The position numbers were made by a program, and so were the translations under genes. Source: Dermacentor variabilis (lineage: Eukaryota > Arthropoda > Arachnida > Ixodida > Ixodidae). Taken from it: DNA of 64,000 nt. Within the stretch, counting starts at the first letter, position 1. Each line of letters opens with the position of its first letter. Below, piece after piece: positions 33,546 through 43,560 of this stretch. The notes beneath the pieces were generated by a model. The model was not told where the DNA came from and ran no database searches. It saw nothing but the letters and a program-made list of their open reading frames with translations. The stretch lies in assembly GCF_050947875.1 (NCBI RefSeq), contig NC_134569.1, forward strand, positions 35,178,277-35,242,276, read 5' to 3'.

Positions 33546-33570
33546 CTCTGGATGCTATGTACCGCAATAT

Positions 33571-33718
33571 TGTTACGTGTAGCTGGAGCCCAATAGTATA
33601 TACAATTTATTTAAAGGGAAGCTAACGGAAGGCCGAAATGGCGACGCTATATCAAGCGGGGCCCACGTCGTCCTCTTCCTCCTCAGTGCAGCCTCACTGT
33701 GGCAGCTGTTCCGTAGCA
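33571..33718 (-). repeat. Gypsy 3' LTR (left in window)
   Basis: 148 bp, starting TGTTACGTGTAGCTGG and ending GTTCCGTAGCA on the plus strand (TG...CA ends). On the sense strand it holds AATAAATTGTATA, a likely poly(A) signal. Confidence 0.9.
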
Positions 33719-33756
33719 TCACCCCAGGCAGTAGAAGCACCGTCACGATGCTTAAT

Positions 33757-34554
33757 CTACACATCTGCGGTGAACGGTGTCTGGTATGGCTTTAGTCTCG
33801 CCACGTGAACGATGTCACTTGCAGCCGACGATGACGCTGACAGGTCGGCGGGGATGACTTCGTACGTGACATCAGTCACTTGTCGCACCACACGGTATGG
33901 GCCAGTGTAGTGGGACAGCAGCTTTTCGGAAAGGCCCACACGTCGAATGGGTGACCAGAGAAGCACTAGAGAACCCGGAGTAAAGTGCACGTTGCGATGG
34001 TGGCAATCATAGAGGCGTCTTTGATACTCCTGTGAGGCCTCGAGACGGGTGCGGGCGAGCTGGCGCGCGTGGTTGGCGTGTGCGATCGCGTCGCGGGCGT
34101 ATTCAATGGTTGAACGTGTGGCCGAGGGCAGCAAAGTGTCCAAGGGCAACGCGGGTTCTCGGCCATGTAGGAGATAGAATGGTGAATAGCCGGCGGTGTC
34201 GTGACGCGATGAATTATACGCGAACGTCACATATGGTAAGTGAAGATCCCAATCGTGGTGGTCGGTCGCAACGTACTTTGAAAGCATGTCGGTGATGGTC
34301 CGGTTGAGGCGCTCCGTGCTTTGTCGAGCAGGAGCGGAGGATGTCCTCGACGACTGCCGACAGAAAGCTTCGGCCACGGTCAGTGAGTAATTGGCACGGA
34401 GCACCGTGCAACAAAATGATGTCATAGAACAGAAACTCAGCAACGTCAGTAGCACAACTTGTCGGAAGGGCTCTGGTGATTGCGTACCGCGTAGCATAAT
34501 CAGTAGCGACGGAGACACATTTATTTCCGGAGCCCGAGAGAGGAAACGGTCCAA
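33757..34554 (-). pseudogene. Gypsy integrase, C-terminal two thirds
   Basis: From STERLNRTITDMLSKYV (containing the catalytic glutamate) through DWDLHLPYVTFAYNSSRHDT and SPFYLLHGREPALPLDTLL, then a C-terminal chromatin/DNA-binding SH3-like segment with LVLLWSPIRRVGLSEKLL and GPYRVVRQVTDVTYEV. It ends at the stop at 33,757 close to the LTR. The frame with the first two catalytic aspartates lies in the neighbouring piece (34,214-34,612). A deletion of about a dozen residues just before the glutamate causes the frame break. Confidence 0.85.
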
Positions 34555-34612
34555 GAAGGTCTAGACCAACACGGAAAAGGGTTCCGGTTGGATGTCGATC
34601 GGCTGGAGACAT
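34214..34612 (-). pseudogene. Gypsy integrase, catalytic N-terminal part
   Basis: Begins FRVGLDLLGPFPLSGSGN with the first catalytic aspartate, then VATDYATRYAITRALP and QLLTDRGRSFLSAVVEDIL with the second. The match ends at RSCSTKH, where sequence is missing and the frame changes to that of the 33,757-34,554 piece. Integrase inserts the cDNA into the host genome. Confidence 0.85.
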
Positions 34613-34633
34613 CCAGCTGGAGGTGTGGAGGGC

Positions 34634-35413
34634 TCATTCCGCGCGCTGACAGGGCTCACAAGCGGCAAGGTAGCGCCGCACGGAGTAGGCGAGACCCGTC
34701 CAAAAGAATCGACGGCGTACACGGTCGTATGTGCGCGAGACCCCCAAGTGTCCAGCCACTGGAGCGTCGTGAAGTTGTTGGAGGACAGTCGAACGCAGGT
34801 GTGATTGAATTACGAGCAGAAGGTCAAGGCCGTGTGGATCGAGATTGTGGCCGAATAATGTCCCCTCCTTAAGGAGAAACATCCGGAGAGAGGCGTCGCC
34901 AGGCGTTGACTCCAGATGGTCGATGAGGGCTCGTAATGAAGGATCGCGGCATTGCTCGTTGCCGATTTCAAGCAACTGGGACACAGAGAAAACGCAAGAG
35001 ATGGCCTCCGCATCAGTCGGTTCGTCGACGGGGTAGCGGGACAAACAATCGGCATCCTGGTGCAAGCGTCCGCTCTTATATACCACGGATAAGGTATATT
35101 CATGCAGGCGTAACGCCCAGCGAGCGAGTCGTCCCGTGGGGTCCTTGAGCGAGGATAGCCAGTAGAGCGCGTGGTGATCAGTGATGACACAGAAGGGGCG
35201 TGCGTACAAGTATGGACGAAACTTCGCAACAGCCCACACAAGAGCGAGGCACTCGCGCCCTGTGGTTGAATAATTGCGCTCAGCGGGTGATAGAAGTCGG
35301 CTGGCATAGGCTATAACGCGATCATGTCCACGCTGGCGTTGTGCTAACACTGCTCCTATGCCGTGACCACTGGCATCAATCAGTTCGAACTTCCGTTGAG
35401 GCAGACGGGTCAA
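34634..35413 (-). pseudogene. Gypsy RNase H and integrase zinc domain
   Basis: A 259-codon open piece. FELIDASGHGIGAVLAQRQR carries the first RNase H aspartate. RNYSTTGRECLALVWAVAKF (glutamate) and VITDHHALYWL (aspartate) follow, with the tether to about residue 130. Residues 215-258 form the HHCC zinc-binding domain of integrase: LHDAPVAGHLG followed by CEPC. It lies between RT (frame change near 35,380-35,413) and the integrase core. Confidence 0.88.
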
Positions 35414-36150
35414 AGTGGGCTAGATTTGGAGGCGTGGTAAGGCGAGTAGTGAGCTGCGAAAAAGATGCATCATGGTCAGGTCCCCAAGAAAATGGGGCGT
35501 CTTTCTTCAAGAGGTCGGTAAGAGGACGTGCGATGGTCGCAAAATCCTTCGCAAAGCGTCTGAAATAAGAGCACAGCCCTACGAAACTACGAACGTCCTT
35601 GGTATACTTCGGAACAGGAAAGTTCGTAACGGCGCGAATTTCGTCTGGATCAGGTCGCACGCCTCTAGCGTCCACGAGGTGTCCAAGGACGGTGATTTGG
35701 CGGCAAGCGAAGTGGCATTTTGACGAATTCAACTGGAGACCGGCGCGGCGGAACACGTCAAGAATCGCTGAAAGACGGTCTAGATGCGTGTCAAATGTGG
35801 GCGAATAAACGATGACGTCGTCCAGATAGCACAAACAGGTGGACCACTTGAACCCCTGAAGCAAAGAGTCCATCATTCGTTCGAAAGTGGCGGGCGCGTT
35901 ACAGAGACCGAAAGGCATCACCTTGAACTGATAAAGGCCGTCAGGGGTAATAATTGCAGTCTTCTCTTGGTCCACGTCGTCGACGGATATCTGCCAGTAG
36001 CCGGACCGTAAGTCGATAGAAGAAAAATAGGTGGCACCGTACAAGCAGTCTAGAGCGTCATCAATACGTGGCAAAGGGTAGACGTCCTTTTTGTGATTTT
36101 GTTCAGGTGGCGATAATCTACACAAAAACGCCACGTTCCAAGCTAAAACG
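35376..36150 (-). pseudogene. Gypsy reverse transcriptase
   Basis: On the minus strand, WRFCVDYRHLNKITK (about 36,145-36,100) opens the RT fingers in one frame. A single missing base shifts to KKDVYPLPRIDDALDCL, TYFSSIDLRSGYWQISVDD (first catalytic D), YQFKVMPFGLCNAPATFERM, LCYLDDVIVYSPTFDTHLD (catalytic YLDD), and LQLNSSKCHFACRQITVLG. The connection FVGLCSYFRRFAKDF follows near 35,530. The upstream portion of RT and the PR-RT linker are deleted. The open frame upstream to 36,383 is not RT. Confidence 0.9.
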
Positions 36151-36552
36151 CCTTGGAGGCGGGTCGACAGGGTCGGCAAAAAGAGGCAAGTCAAGGCGAA
36201 TTGAGCCGGCCGAACAGTCAATGAGGGCCGAATGATTGGCAAGGAAATCCAGACCGCGAATGAGTTCGTGAGGGCAATGCTCGATGACGGTGAAGAGAAC
36301 GATGGTGTGTCTCTCAGCAATGGTGAGTCGGGCAGAGCACATGCCAACAATAGCGACAGTCCCTCCGTCGGCGACTTGTACAAATCGGTTCGGGGCGGGC
36401 GTTGGAACTTTCTTTAGCCGACGGCGAAGAGCAGCACTGTTAATGGACACATGCGCCCCGGTGTCAATCAACGCGCACACAGGAACGTTGTCGATGAGAA
36501 CGTCCAAAAGATTCTTGTTCGTGGGTAGGGTGAAGCGAGGATTTTGAGCCAA
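36118..36552 (-). pseudogene. Gypsy aspartic protease
   Basis: A 144-codon open frame. ALIDTGAHVSINSAALRRRL contains the DTGA catalytic motif of retroviral-type aspartic proteases (near residue 32), and the flap region TVAIVGMCSA follows. PHELIRGLDFLANHSALID is the conserved closing block (IRG-DFL). The protease would cut the Gag-Pol precursor. At its end the frame runs into RT finger sequence at about 36,130-36,150 through a deletion junction, so the normal linker is missing. Confidence 0.88.
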
Positions 36553-36725
36553 TGTCGTCTTTGCAGCTTCACCTCCAAAAGCTGCACTGTCTAGTTTTCC
36601 GGTCGGGGGTGCGGCCAGTAGGTCGGAGAAGGAGCACGGCGTGACGGGGGCGAACGAGATTGACGACGGGAGGGAGAAGGCGAGCGGGAGTGGCGGGGTC
36701 GTGTCAAAGGTGTCGCAGGGTCAGA

Positions 36726-37811
36726 TTATGGACCGGGCATAGAAGGGGCGAAAGAAAAGGACGCGCTAGAGGGGCGAGGGTGGTAATCAGGAGAATAGCG
36801 TATCGGAGAAGTCCAGCGGCTGTGGCAGTGGCGAGCGACATGTCCAATGCGTCGGCAGTTAAAACAGATCGGCTTGTCGTCCACGGTTCGCCATTCGCAG
36901 GGGTTGCGCTGTCCGTAAGAGGAGTAAGAAGAACGCGGTGGGGACGTGCGTGGAGAAAGAGGTTCCGAGCGTATGGAACGAATGGATTGCAGGCCGACGT
37001 TGGACAACTCTTGACGGACGACGGCCTGGATCAAGGAGATTGTCACCGGAGAATGATCAGGTGACGTGAATAAAGGGGCCACCGGTTGTACCGCTTCGAC
37101 CTCACGACGAATGATGCGGGTCAAGTTGTCACATCGTGACGGCTGGTGGAAGAGGTCGTCACAGGATGATGTAGCAGCTGTGTTGGGAAGTCGCGTGATG
37201 TGCTGGAATACGCGGCGGCTTTTAGCATGTTCGAGACGGCGGCACTCCTTGAGGATCGCATCGATGCTTGTGACGTTCGTAAACACCAGTAAATTGAAGG
37301 CGTCGTCAGCAATACCTTTGAGGACGTGAATAACCTTATCGTCCTCAGACATGGTCGGGTCAGCCTTGGCACAAAGGGCCAAGACGTCGAGAAAGTACGA
37401 CACGTAGGACTCGGTCGACGTCTGTACACGTGTGGCAAGGGCTTTCTTGGCATTGACTTGGCGACCGAACGGATTGCCAAAGAGGTCGCGGAGCTTCTCT
37501 TTGAGGAGATTCCAGCTCGAGATCTTCTTTTCGTGAGTCTGTAACCATGCAAGTGGAGCTCCGTCGAGGTAGAAAAGAACGGTCGCAAGCATAATAGTCG
37601 GATGCCACCTGTGACTGGTGCTGACACGTTCGTATAAGCGGAGCCAGTCGTCAACATCAGGACTGCCGACTCCGTTGAAAACGCCAGGATCACGAGGAGG
37701 GGAGACGGCGACGTAGGTCGGAGCTCCAGGCGGAGACGGTTGCGTAGATGAAGTGCCGCCGGCTGGAGCCGAAGTTGCACTGTCGCCGTTGCGACCGCTG
37801 CGAAGCTCCAT
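36726..37811 (-). pseudogene. Gypsy Gag with CCHC zinc knuckle
   Basis: A 361-codon open frame starting at 37,811, the first large frame after the 5' LTR and still whole. The middle region (residues 40-200) matches retrotransposon Gag capsid blocks: GVGSPDVDDWLRLYERVS, WNLLKEKLRDLFGNPFGR, STESYVSYFLDVLALCAKAD, EDDKVIHVLKGIADDAF. A CFNCRRIGHVARHC knuckle (C-x2-C-x4-H-x4-C) near residue 316 would bind RNA. Gag forms the particle that packages element RNA. The frame is open, but the element as a whole is defective. Confidence 0.85.
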
Positions 37812-37847
37812 GACGGGTACGGGGAACGTTCACCTCCACCAAATTAA

Positions 37848-37995
37848 TGTTACGTGTATCTGGAGCCCAATACTGTATACAATTTATTTACAGGGAAGCT
37901 AACAGAATGCCAAAATGGCGACGCTATATCAAGCGGGGCCCACGCCGTCCTCTTCCTCCTCAGTGCAGCCTCACTGTGGCGGCTGTTCCGTGGCA
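37848..37995 (-). repeat. Gypsy 5' LTR (right in window)
   Basis: 148 bp, TGTTACGTGTATCTGG to GTTCCGTGGCA on the plus strand, about 93% identical to the left LTR. In the sense direction it precedes gag by only about 35 bp. I could not assign the primer-binding site to a specific tRNA. Confidence 0.9.
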
Positions 37996-38112
37996 ATATA
38001 AATTCTTGTGTGTATTTAATTTTTCTTCCTTTCCCCTCTCCCACTTTTTCCATGTTTGTGCTCTGTTAGTTATTATTTTTTATTATTTTTTCTTTTTTAC
38101 GTCTTTCTTTCT

Positions 38113-38212
38113 CCCCTTACCCCTTCCTCAGCGCTGGGTAGCAAACTGTAAATCTATCCTCCGGTTAACCTCCCTGCCTTTCTCATCAGTTTTATCTCTC
38201 TCTCTTTCACCA
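38113..38212 (-). repeat. GGTTAACC / (CT)n repeat family, copy 1
   Basis: CCCCTTACCCCTTCCTCAG, GGGTAGCAAACTG, CCGGTTAACCTCCCTGCCTT and then (CT)n on the plus strand. Copies at 40,488 and 51,345 share all blocks in the same orientation. In the other direction the family starts GA-rich, like the insertion at 7,189-7,581. Confidence 0.75.
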
Positions 38213-39137
38213 CGCCTCGACTTCTTTCCTCCCTTTCTTCATTTAACATCGACGGCACTGCAACGTCATTTATCGTCATTCGCAACGTCACATGTATCTG
38301 GCAGGTAAATAGGTGAAGAGAAGCTAGCGGGTGCAAAGCAGTGAAGCCTCGGATGTTTGAAATATAGTTACGCAAGGCTCACGAACGGAGATGGTGACGC
38401 GCCTTGCTGCTTCAAAATAAGCCCTGAATCGATAGCTACAACGGAGTGGCATAAAAAGCATGGTTCGGGAGCATTTTTCTCGTATCCGCAAAAGCTTAAA
38501 TCTGTCAGTTTTACAGACGGGGCATCTCTGTTGCGGCCAGCAGAAGTGAATAGAAATATTCGTCGGTCGAACTAACTTACAGACGTGCCGGCGAAATTCC
38601 GCCTGCTTATTCGACGTCTCAGAATAGTGAAGCCGTATTTTCGTTATACCGTCCAGGCAGCACAACCTTGAAGCCAATGCAGTTACCTATATTTGCAGGT
38701 GTGCAGGTTGCCGGCGGATCATATTTGACTGAACCTTGTGAACTAGGCAGAAGGTTTCTCAGATAAAGCCAAGTTCCCGGTTAAACAACGACTGCAGCGA
38801 GCAATGCGCAGCATACCGAATAAAGAGAGAACAATGAAGAAGATCGTTCGCCTGGGGAAGCACTTTGTTTTCGCGCCGCTTCCATGATCGGTTTACTCGC
38901 TTCCATGCCTTTTAAGCCTTTCCGCCGCACATCACAGCTGTTGAAAGCGGTGATCGTGTACTGCTACTTATTTAAATACATCTTTACTATCCCCAACCAC
39001 ATAAGCATCGGCAACAGTTACAAGAATTATATGTATACCCCACACGATAGCCGACGGTGAACAATCATCATAACATGGCAGCCCCGGAAGCACAAATTTA
39101 TGTACAAATAGCTTTGCGAATCCTCCGTGTCAGCGTA
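38213..39137. other. Unassigned
   Basis: No recognised motif. The 117-codon minus-strand frame near 38,324-38,677 has no family resemblance. Confidence 0.45.
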
Positions 39138-39210
39138 GCGATGTGGTGTAGTGGTTAAAGTGCTCGGCTGTCACGCGGTGTGCCCGCGTTCGATTCCTGC
39201 GTGTCCATGT
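39138..39210 (+). pseudogene. tRNA-Asp-like pseudogene or SINE head
   Basis: A tRNA-like sequence with an A-box region TGTAGTGGTTAAAGTGCTC, an anticodon-arm region GGCTGTCACGC (GTC, aspartate) and a perfect B box GTTCGATTC. The acceptor and T stems do not pair well, so it is not a functional tRNA. No Ruka body follows, so it is either a tRNA pseudogene or the head of a different SINE. Confidence 0.65.
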
Positions 39211-40487
39211 GTGCTTCGATGTTTGTGTGATGAGTGCTAGCAATTTCCTACAATATGGCTCCAAGCTATATGTATGTAACTTCGTGCAAAACGGCTCTGG
39301 GCGGCACTTGCCCAGGAAAAAAAAACCGGATGGGCCGCGTTATATTTCAGCCGCTTAATGAGCCGGACAGATTTGATCTGAAATACCGCATAAATATCTG
39401 GCGTTATGCGTGACATTTTCCAAGCGGCTGTCCTCTGCAATGAATAGGGCCCTTTCAATGCGGGCTGCATAAGATAGGTCGCATACTCTGGAGACCGCTT
39501 GGAGTTAGCCATTAATAAGCGTCGAAATTTTGATCTACTTTCCGCATTATATGTGTGTTTTTAAGTCGACTAAAGGTGTATGTGCCCACTGATTACGCAT
39601 GATTATACCAAACAAAAGAAAAATAATTATTTCTGATTAGACACCTTATTCGACACTAGTCCTCTGCTATTAGTGAAGCGTCTTCGGGCTGCGTCCACTT
39701 CGCCTGTCTGTCACGCGACGTTGTAAAACTGCGAAAACTCACCGCGTCAAAGTGGCCCGTTAAGATGCATTAACATGTCAAACAAAGCTTTTTTTTCTGA
39801 GTAGTAGAACACTGCCCCGTTCCGAAAGGAATAGACGATGGCTTCCCGCCGATTGCTTTGACACCGGCAACTCGGAGCTGCCGGGGAGCATCGATTTATT
39901 TGTGTATAATTAATATTCTTGCGTTGCAATATAACCTTATCGAGCCCTTTCGGCGCATATATGACATTGCTATGCGAACTCTGCGGAGTATCCGTTTTAG
40001 CGGCATTTTTAACTTTCTCTTGCAAGCCGCTGCGATTTTCGACCAGCCACCGCTAGCTAAGGGAATGCGGACCAATCGCAGAAGCCGGCGCCACCCTCCT
40101 CATCCAATTATTTACTATCACTGTGCCGACTGGGCTCCATTGAAACCCTCTCCGCTTGAGCGTACTCCTCGCCTCGTGTCAGCCGATTAGATAAGAAAAA
40201 CTGCTCAATCTAGGCAATGCCATTCACTTTGAAAGGAAAAAAACAATGACCGCCTATAAGCAAGTAGTAGGTTTTACTGGGCTTTTCAAACAACGATGCG
40301 GGTTACCGCCCGAAGCTTACGTCAGTGGTTACGTAAATTTGACGTAAGGAGAGTGTTATAAAAACAGATTGGAATTGTTTTATGTTATAGGGCCTCTCAC
40401 TATGTTGCATTCGGAGAAGGTGAGTTCAGGTATAACTTTGAGAGGGGTAACACTTGCGCCGCGTTGCACTGTTCTTTCCTTGTTTCA
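39211..40487. other. Unassigned
   Basis: No gene or known repeat seen. Open frames under 115 codons. Confidence 0.45.
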
Positions 40488-40580
40488 TTTCTCCTTACCC
40501 TTTCCTCAGTGAAGGGTAGCAAACCAGAATCTTTTCCGGTTAACCTCCCTCCCTTTCCCATCCCATTTATCTCTCTCCCA
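40488..40580 (-). repeat. GGTTAACC / (CT)n repeat family, copy 2
   Basis: CTCCTTACCCTTTCCTCAGT, GGGTAGCAAACCAGAA, CCGGTTAACCTCCCTCCCTT and a CT-rich end, as at 38,113. Confidence 0.75.
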
Positions 40581-41804
40581 CAAACTCATGAAGATCAGTC
40601 TAAAGTGCCACAATAGAGCTATAGGGTTGGTCTTTCAGGACGGCATTTACTTTACGTTAAGAATCTGTACAACACTTTCAGCGAGGGTGACGTAATTTTT
40701 CCTCTCAACAAACTGAAAGCTAAACGAAGACAAACAAAATCGAAGAAGCGCGCGAATAGCGTTCCCATAGTATTGCTGTAATCTGCAATGAACGCTTCCC
40801 CGCTTGGATACTCATGGGCTACTCAAAAGGTCAACTGCATATGCTGAAAGCTAAATACGTTTTGTCCGTTAAAGTGAGGGAACTCTGTGGCGTTGTTGAT
40901 TTTCACCAGAGCGGCTAGCTTCCTGTTGCAATGCTTCCAGCGCTGTCATTGCTTTCGTCACAACACAAGTGTTATATAAAGAAATAATGAAAGTCTTAGA
41001 TCAAAGCTAAGGCTAGTGCTCCCGACAGCGGAACGATTGCAGCAGAAAAACAGCGCCCAGAACAGGACGGAGGGAAGGAGTAGACACCAGTGCTGACTAA
41101 CACCCACATGTTTATTCCTTCACGCAGCATACACACATAACTGCATGCCTGTTCCTAGCGCTTTTTTTTTCTGCTCAAATCACGAACCAACCAACCCTAT
41201 TGCGGACGCTTCTGCAGCAAAATAGCGTCACGCGTTCCTGGCGTGTTCAGTAGGGAAAACAAGTGAAAATGCGAAAAGCAGTCTGTGTATGTGATGAAGA
41301 AGCCCTTGTGTGCACAAAAAGACAGCCGACTTCTGTGCTATTTTCCTCCTACAGCCGCATTGTACCAGCTCCTCTAAAATGGCAAGAGTAGCTCCACTGG
41401 CGTGCACAACGTAACTAGTCACTGCATATACGCACAGCAATAAGGCCATCAAATTTACTCACTAATCGTTGCCCTTAGTGTGTATTGCAGCATGTATCCT
41501 TTTATGATTTGTCATCTAACTATGAATATCGATGCTTATCGCAATCGAAGCTAACGCAAGTTCTACTGCAGTTACGCAAGGTCTCACGAGAGTAAGTCAT
41601 GTAAGGAGACAGTGCAGCGCGAGAATGAAAATATACAAAGTCATTACGGTTTAAATGACGCGTACACCAAGTCTCACAGTGTGAGCTTGCGCAGAATAAA
41701 GCCCGCAGATGGTAAGCAATTTGTGCCACGGGACTATATAAAGCCTAATTAAACACCAAGAAGACAAGAGTGGTTTTTCTTAAGTTAGGTCTTGTGGTTT
41801 TTAC
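40581..41804. other. Unassigned
   Basis: No recognised coding or repeat signal. Confidence 0.45.
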
Positions 41805-42112
41805 AGCGCAGCTCTTAGGCGCCCGTTTCTTGGTTGAGTGTCGGCGTCGGTGTCGGATTGACCCCGCGAACGTGCGTGTGCTACTGCTCGCGCGTTCGTC
41901 GCCGTCTTCTTCTACATGCTGCTCCGATGCCGCTCATCGTGCCAGCGTTGCCATACTGCGCTTCCCTCTGCGAAGGTGCTCACGGCACTGGCCTACCGCC
42001 AGTGGGTGCGGCGATTTCGGTCTCAGATTCCCTACCTCAATATATCGCGAAATACAAACATGTATAAAGCTGCGCTAAAATTTCGCATTAGGGAATATCG
42101 TAATTGTCGGAC
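41805..42112. repeat. GCGCAGCTCT repeat family, best copy; possible MITE
   Basis: Begins AGCGCAGCTCTTAGGCGCCC. Towards its end is AAAGCTGCGCTAAAATTTCG, the inverse of the beginning, followed by CATTAGGGAATATCGTAAT. The inverted 11-bp ends and the partial copies at 1.5, 13.9 and 16.8 kb suggest a small non-autonomous DNA element. The target duplication is not evident. Confidence 0.55.
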
Positions 42113-43560
42113 ATTTTCTTCCTTCTATCTTGTGTGTGTGTTAAGAAGTGTTTAAATGATCACTTATTATGCCAAAACCGTCTCGACGACTGAAATTATT
42201 AGAAAACGACATAAAATAATGTCTCTCTAGTAAGTTCAGGAACCTAACTACAACACAGAAAACAGCAGTCAATAATACGCTTCGCCATAGTGCGCGTAGG
42301 CGTCTCGTAAGAGGACGTGCCTTAATGATTCGAGTCAACAGACACAGCAAAGGCTCGCCAGCGCTGCCTCAGTCCCGGAAAAGACGTCGGAACCCGAGAA
42401 AGATGATCGCTACCCGGAATGTTCGAAGAACGCAATGAAAGCTGGGATAAGTTGAACTAGGAGTTCGGTACCGGAAAAAGAAGAAACAGAAAAGAAAGAG
42501 AAAAAAAGAAAGTAGAAGCGATGCTGCGGCACATAGTGCGCACCGGCCCACGTCGCACGCTATTGAGCCGTACGTTTCTGAGCAGGCAAAGGAGCGGCGG
42601 CGTGCGCGCCCTTTCCCCACCGAATAGTGGTGTTCGCGGGCCCGACGTCTCTGCGCAACGGCGCTGCTTTTACTCAGTCTCCCTGCCTCGTTTCTTGGCT
42701 TCTTCAGCGCTGCTCCTCTTTGAGACGCCTTAGACTGCCCCGTCTTGTATTCTCGGGGGAAATCAGCGCCCGTTCCCGCTGGAGTATTTAGGGTGGAGTC
42801 GAGAACGCGTCCCGCAGAGTCAAGAAGTACTTCGCGCGCGAGGAAAGAGAAGAGGCGGCCGCGACCTTCTCGCACCCAGTTGGTCAAGGAGGCCGGCAGC
42901 CCGCGCTGCCCGAGCCTGCAGCAACGTGGCCCCCTTCGTCATCAATGGTGCGCCGCGTGGCTCGCGTACGTCGAAGCGTGCCCACGTACAGTTCCGTGCA
43001 ACGCTGCCGCTTGCGCAGGCGGTTCTTTTTTTTTTTTCTGGTGAAGCAAAGCCCAGGGCAACAACGGCACGGACAACATCCTGCGCAACTGCTGCACGGC
43101 GGTCAAGATCAGTCTACGAGGAAGCGACCGCTCATATTTTGTTGGTTGGTGGTTTGACAGTAAATGAAGAATAAAGAAAGAATCCCAATGAAATGGAAGG
43201 GATTAACAAGCATCTTTATCAAGTGTGTACTATTCGCGAAACTATAAACAAATGACAAGCGGGTGTTGATGGCTTATGTACTCCTTCCTTTCACTGCCAA
43301 GCTTGTGGTTAACGCCCGTCGCGGGAAACAAATAATATAATAGTGACGAGAGTGATAGTTCAAACTGCGATCTCCGCTCAAAGAGAAGCTCGCAGCCAGT
43401 AACACGGAGCTCTCCAAATCTTTCCGCAGGGCGTCTCGACAGGAACTCTACAGTTTTTTTTCCACAAAACAATGGTGATCAGACTGGTTATTTTCACGTG
43501 AGCCACACCTATCTACATTTGTTTTATGCTTACCAATTCACACGTACGCTGGAATAAAGA
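42113..43560. other. Unassigned; GC-rich 42.5-43.1 kb
   Basis: At 42,521-42,733 an ATG opens MLRHIVRTGPRRTLLSRTFL, an arginine-rich, acid-free N-terminus of the kind that targets mitochondria. There is no recognisable mature domain, and the frame closes after 70 codons. With the GC-rich context this could be a first exon, but no downstream exon is identified. Confidence 0.25.

Larger units (their letters stand above)
33571..37995 (-). mobile_element. Gypsy-type LTR retrotransposon with ATAT duplication
   Basis: A 4,425-bp element bounded by two 148-bp LTRs and flanked by ATAT on each side (33,567-33,570 and 37,996-37,999). On the minus strand it reads gag, protease, RT, RNase H, integrase, the Gypsy (Ty3-type) order. 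The LTRs differ at about 10 of 148 positions, so the insertion is old, because LTRs are identical at insertion. The body has lost the segment between protease and RT, has a 1-base deletion in RT, and a short deletion in integrase just before the catalytic glutamate. A complete relative would be needed for any movement. Confidence 0.92.

Noticed and set aside
42369..42887. 172-codon minus-strand frame
   Set aside because: Ends in a poly(F)/(L) run from an AAG-rich stretch; no recognisable family, and GC-rich DNA lengthens frames on both strands.
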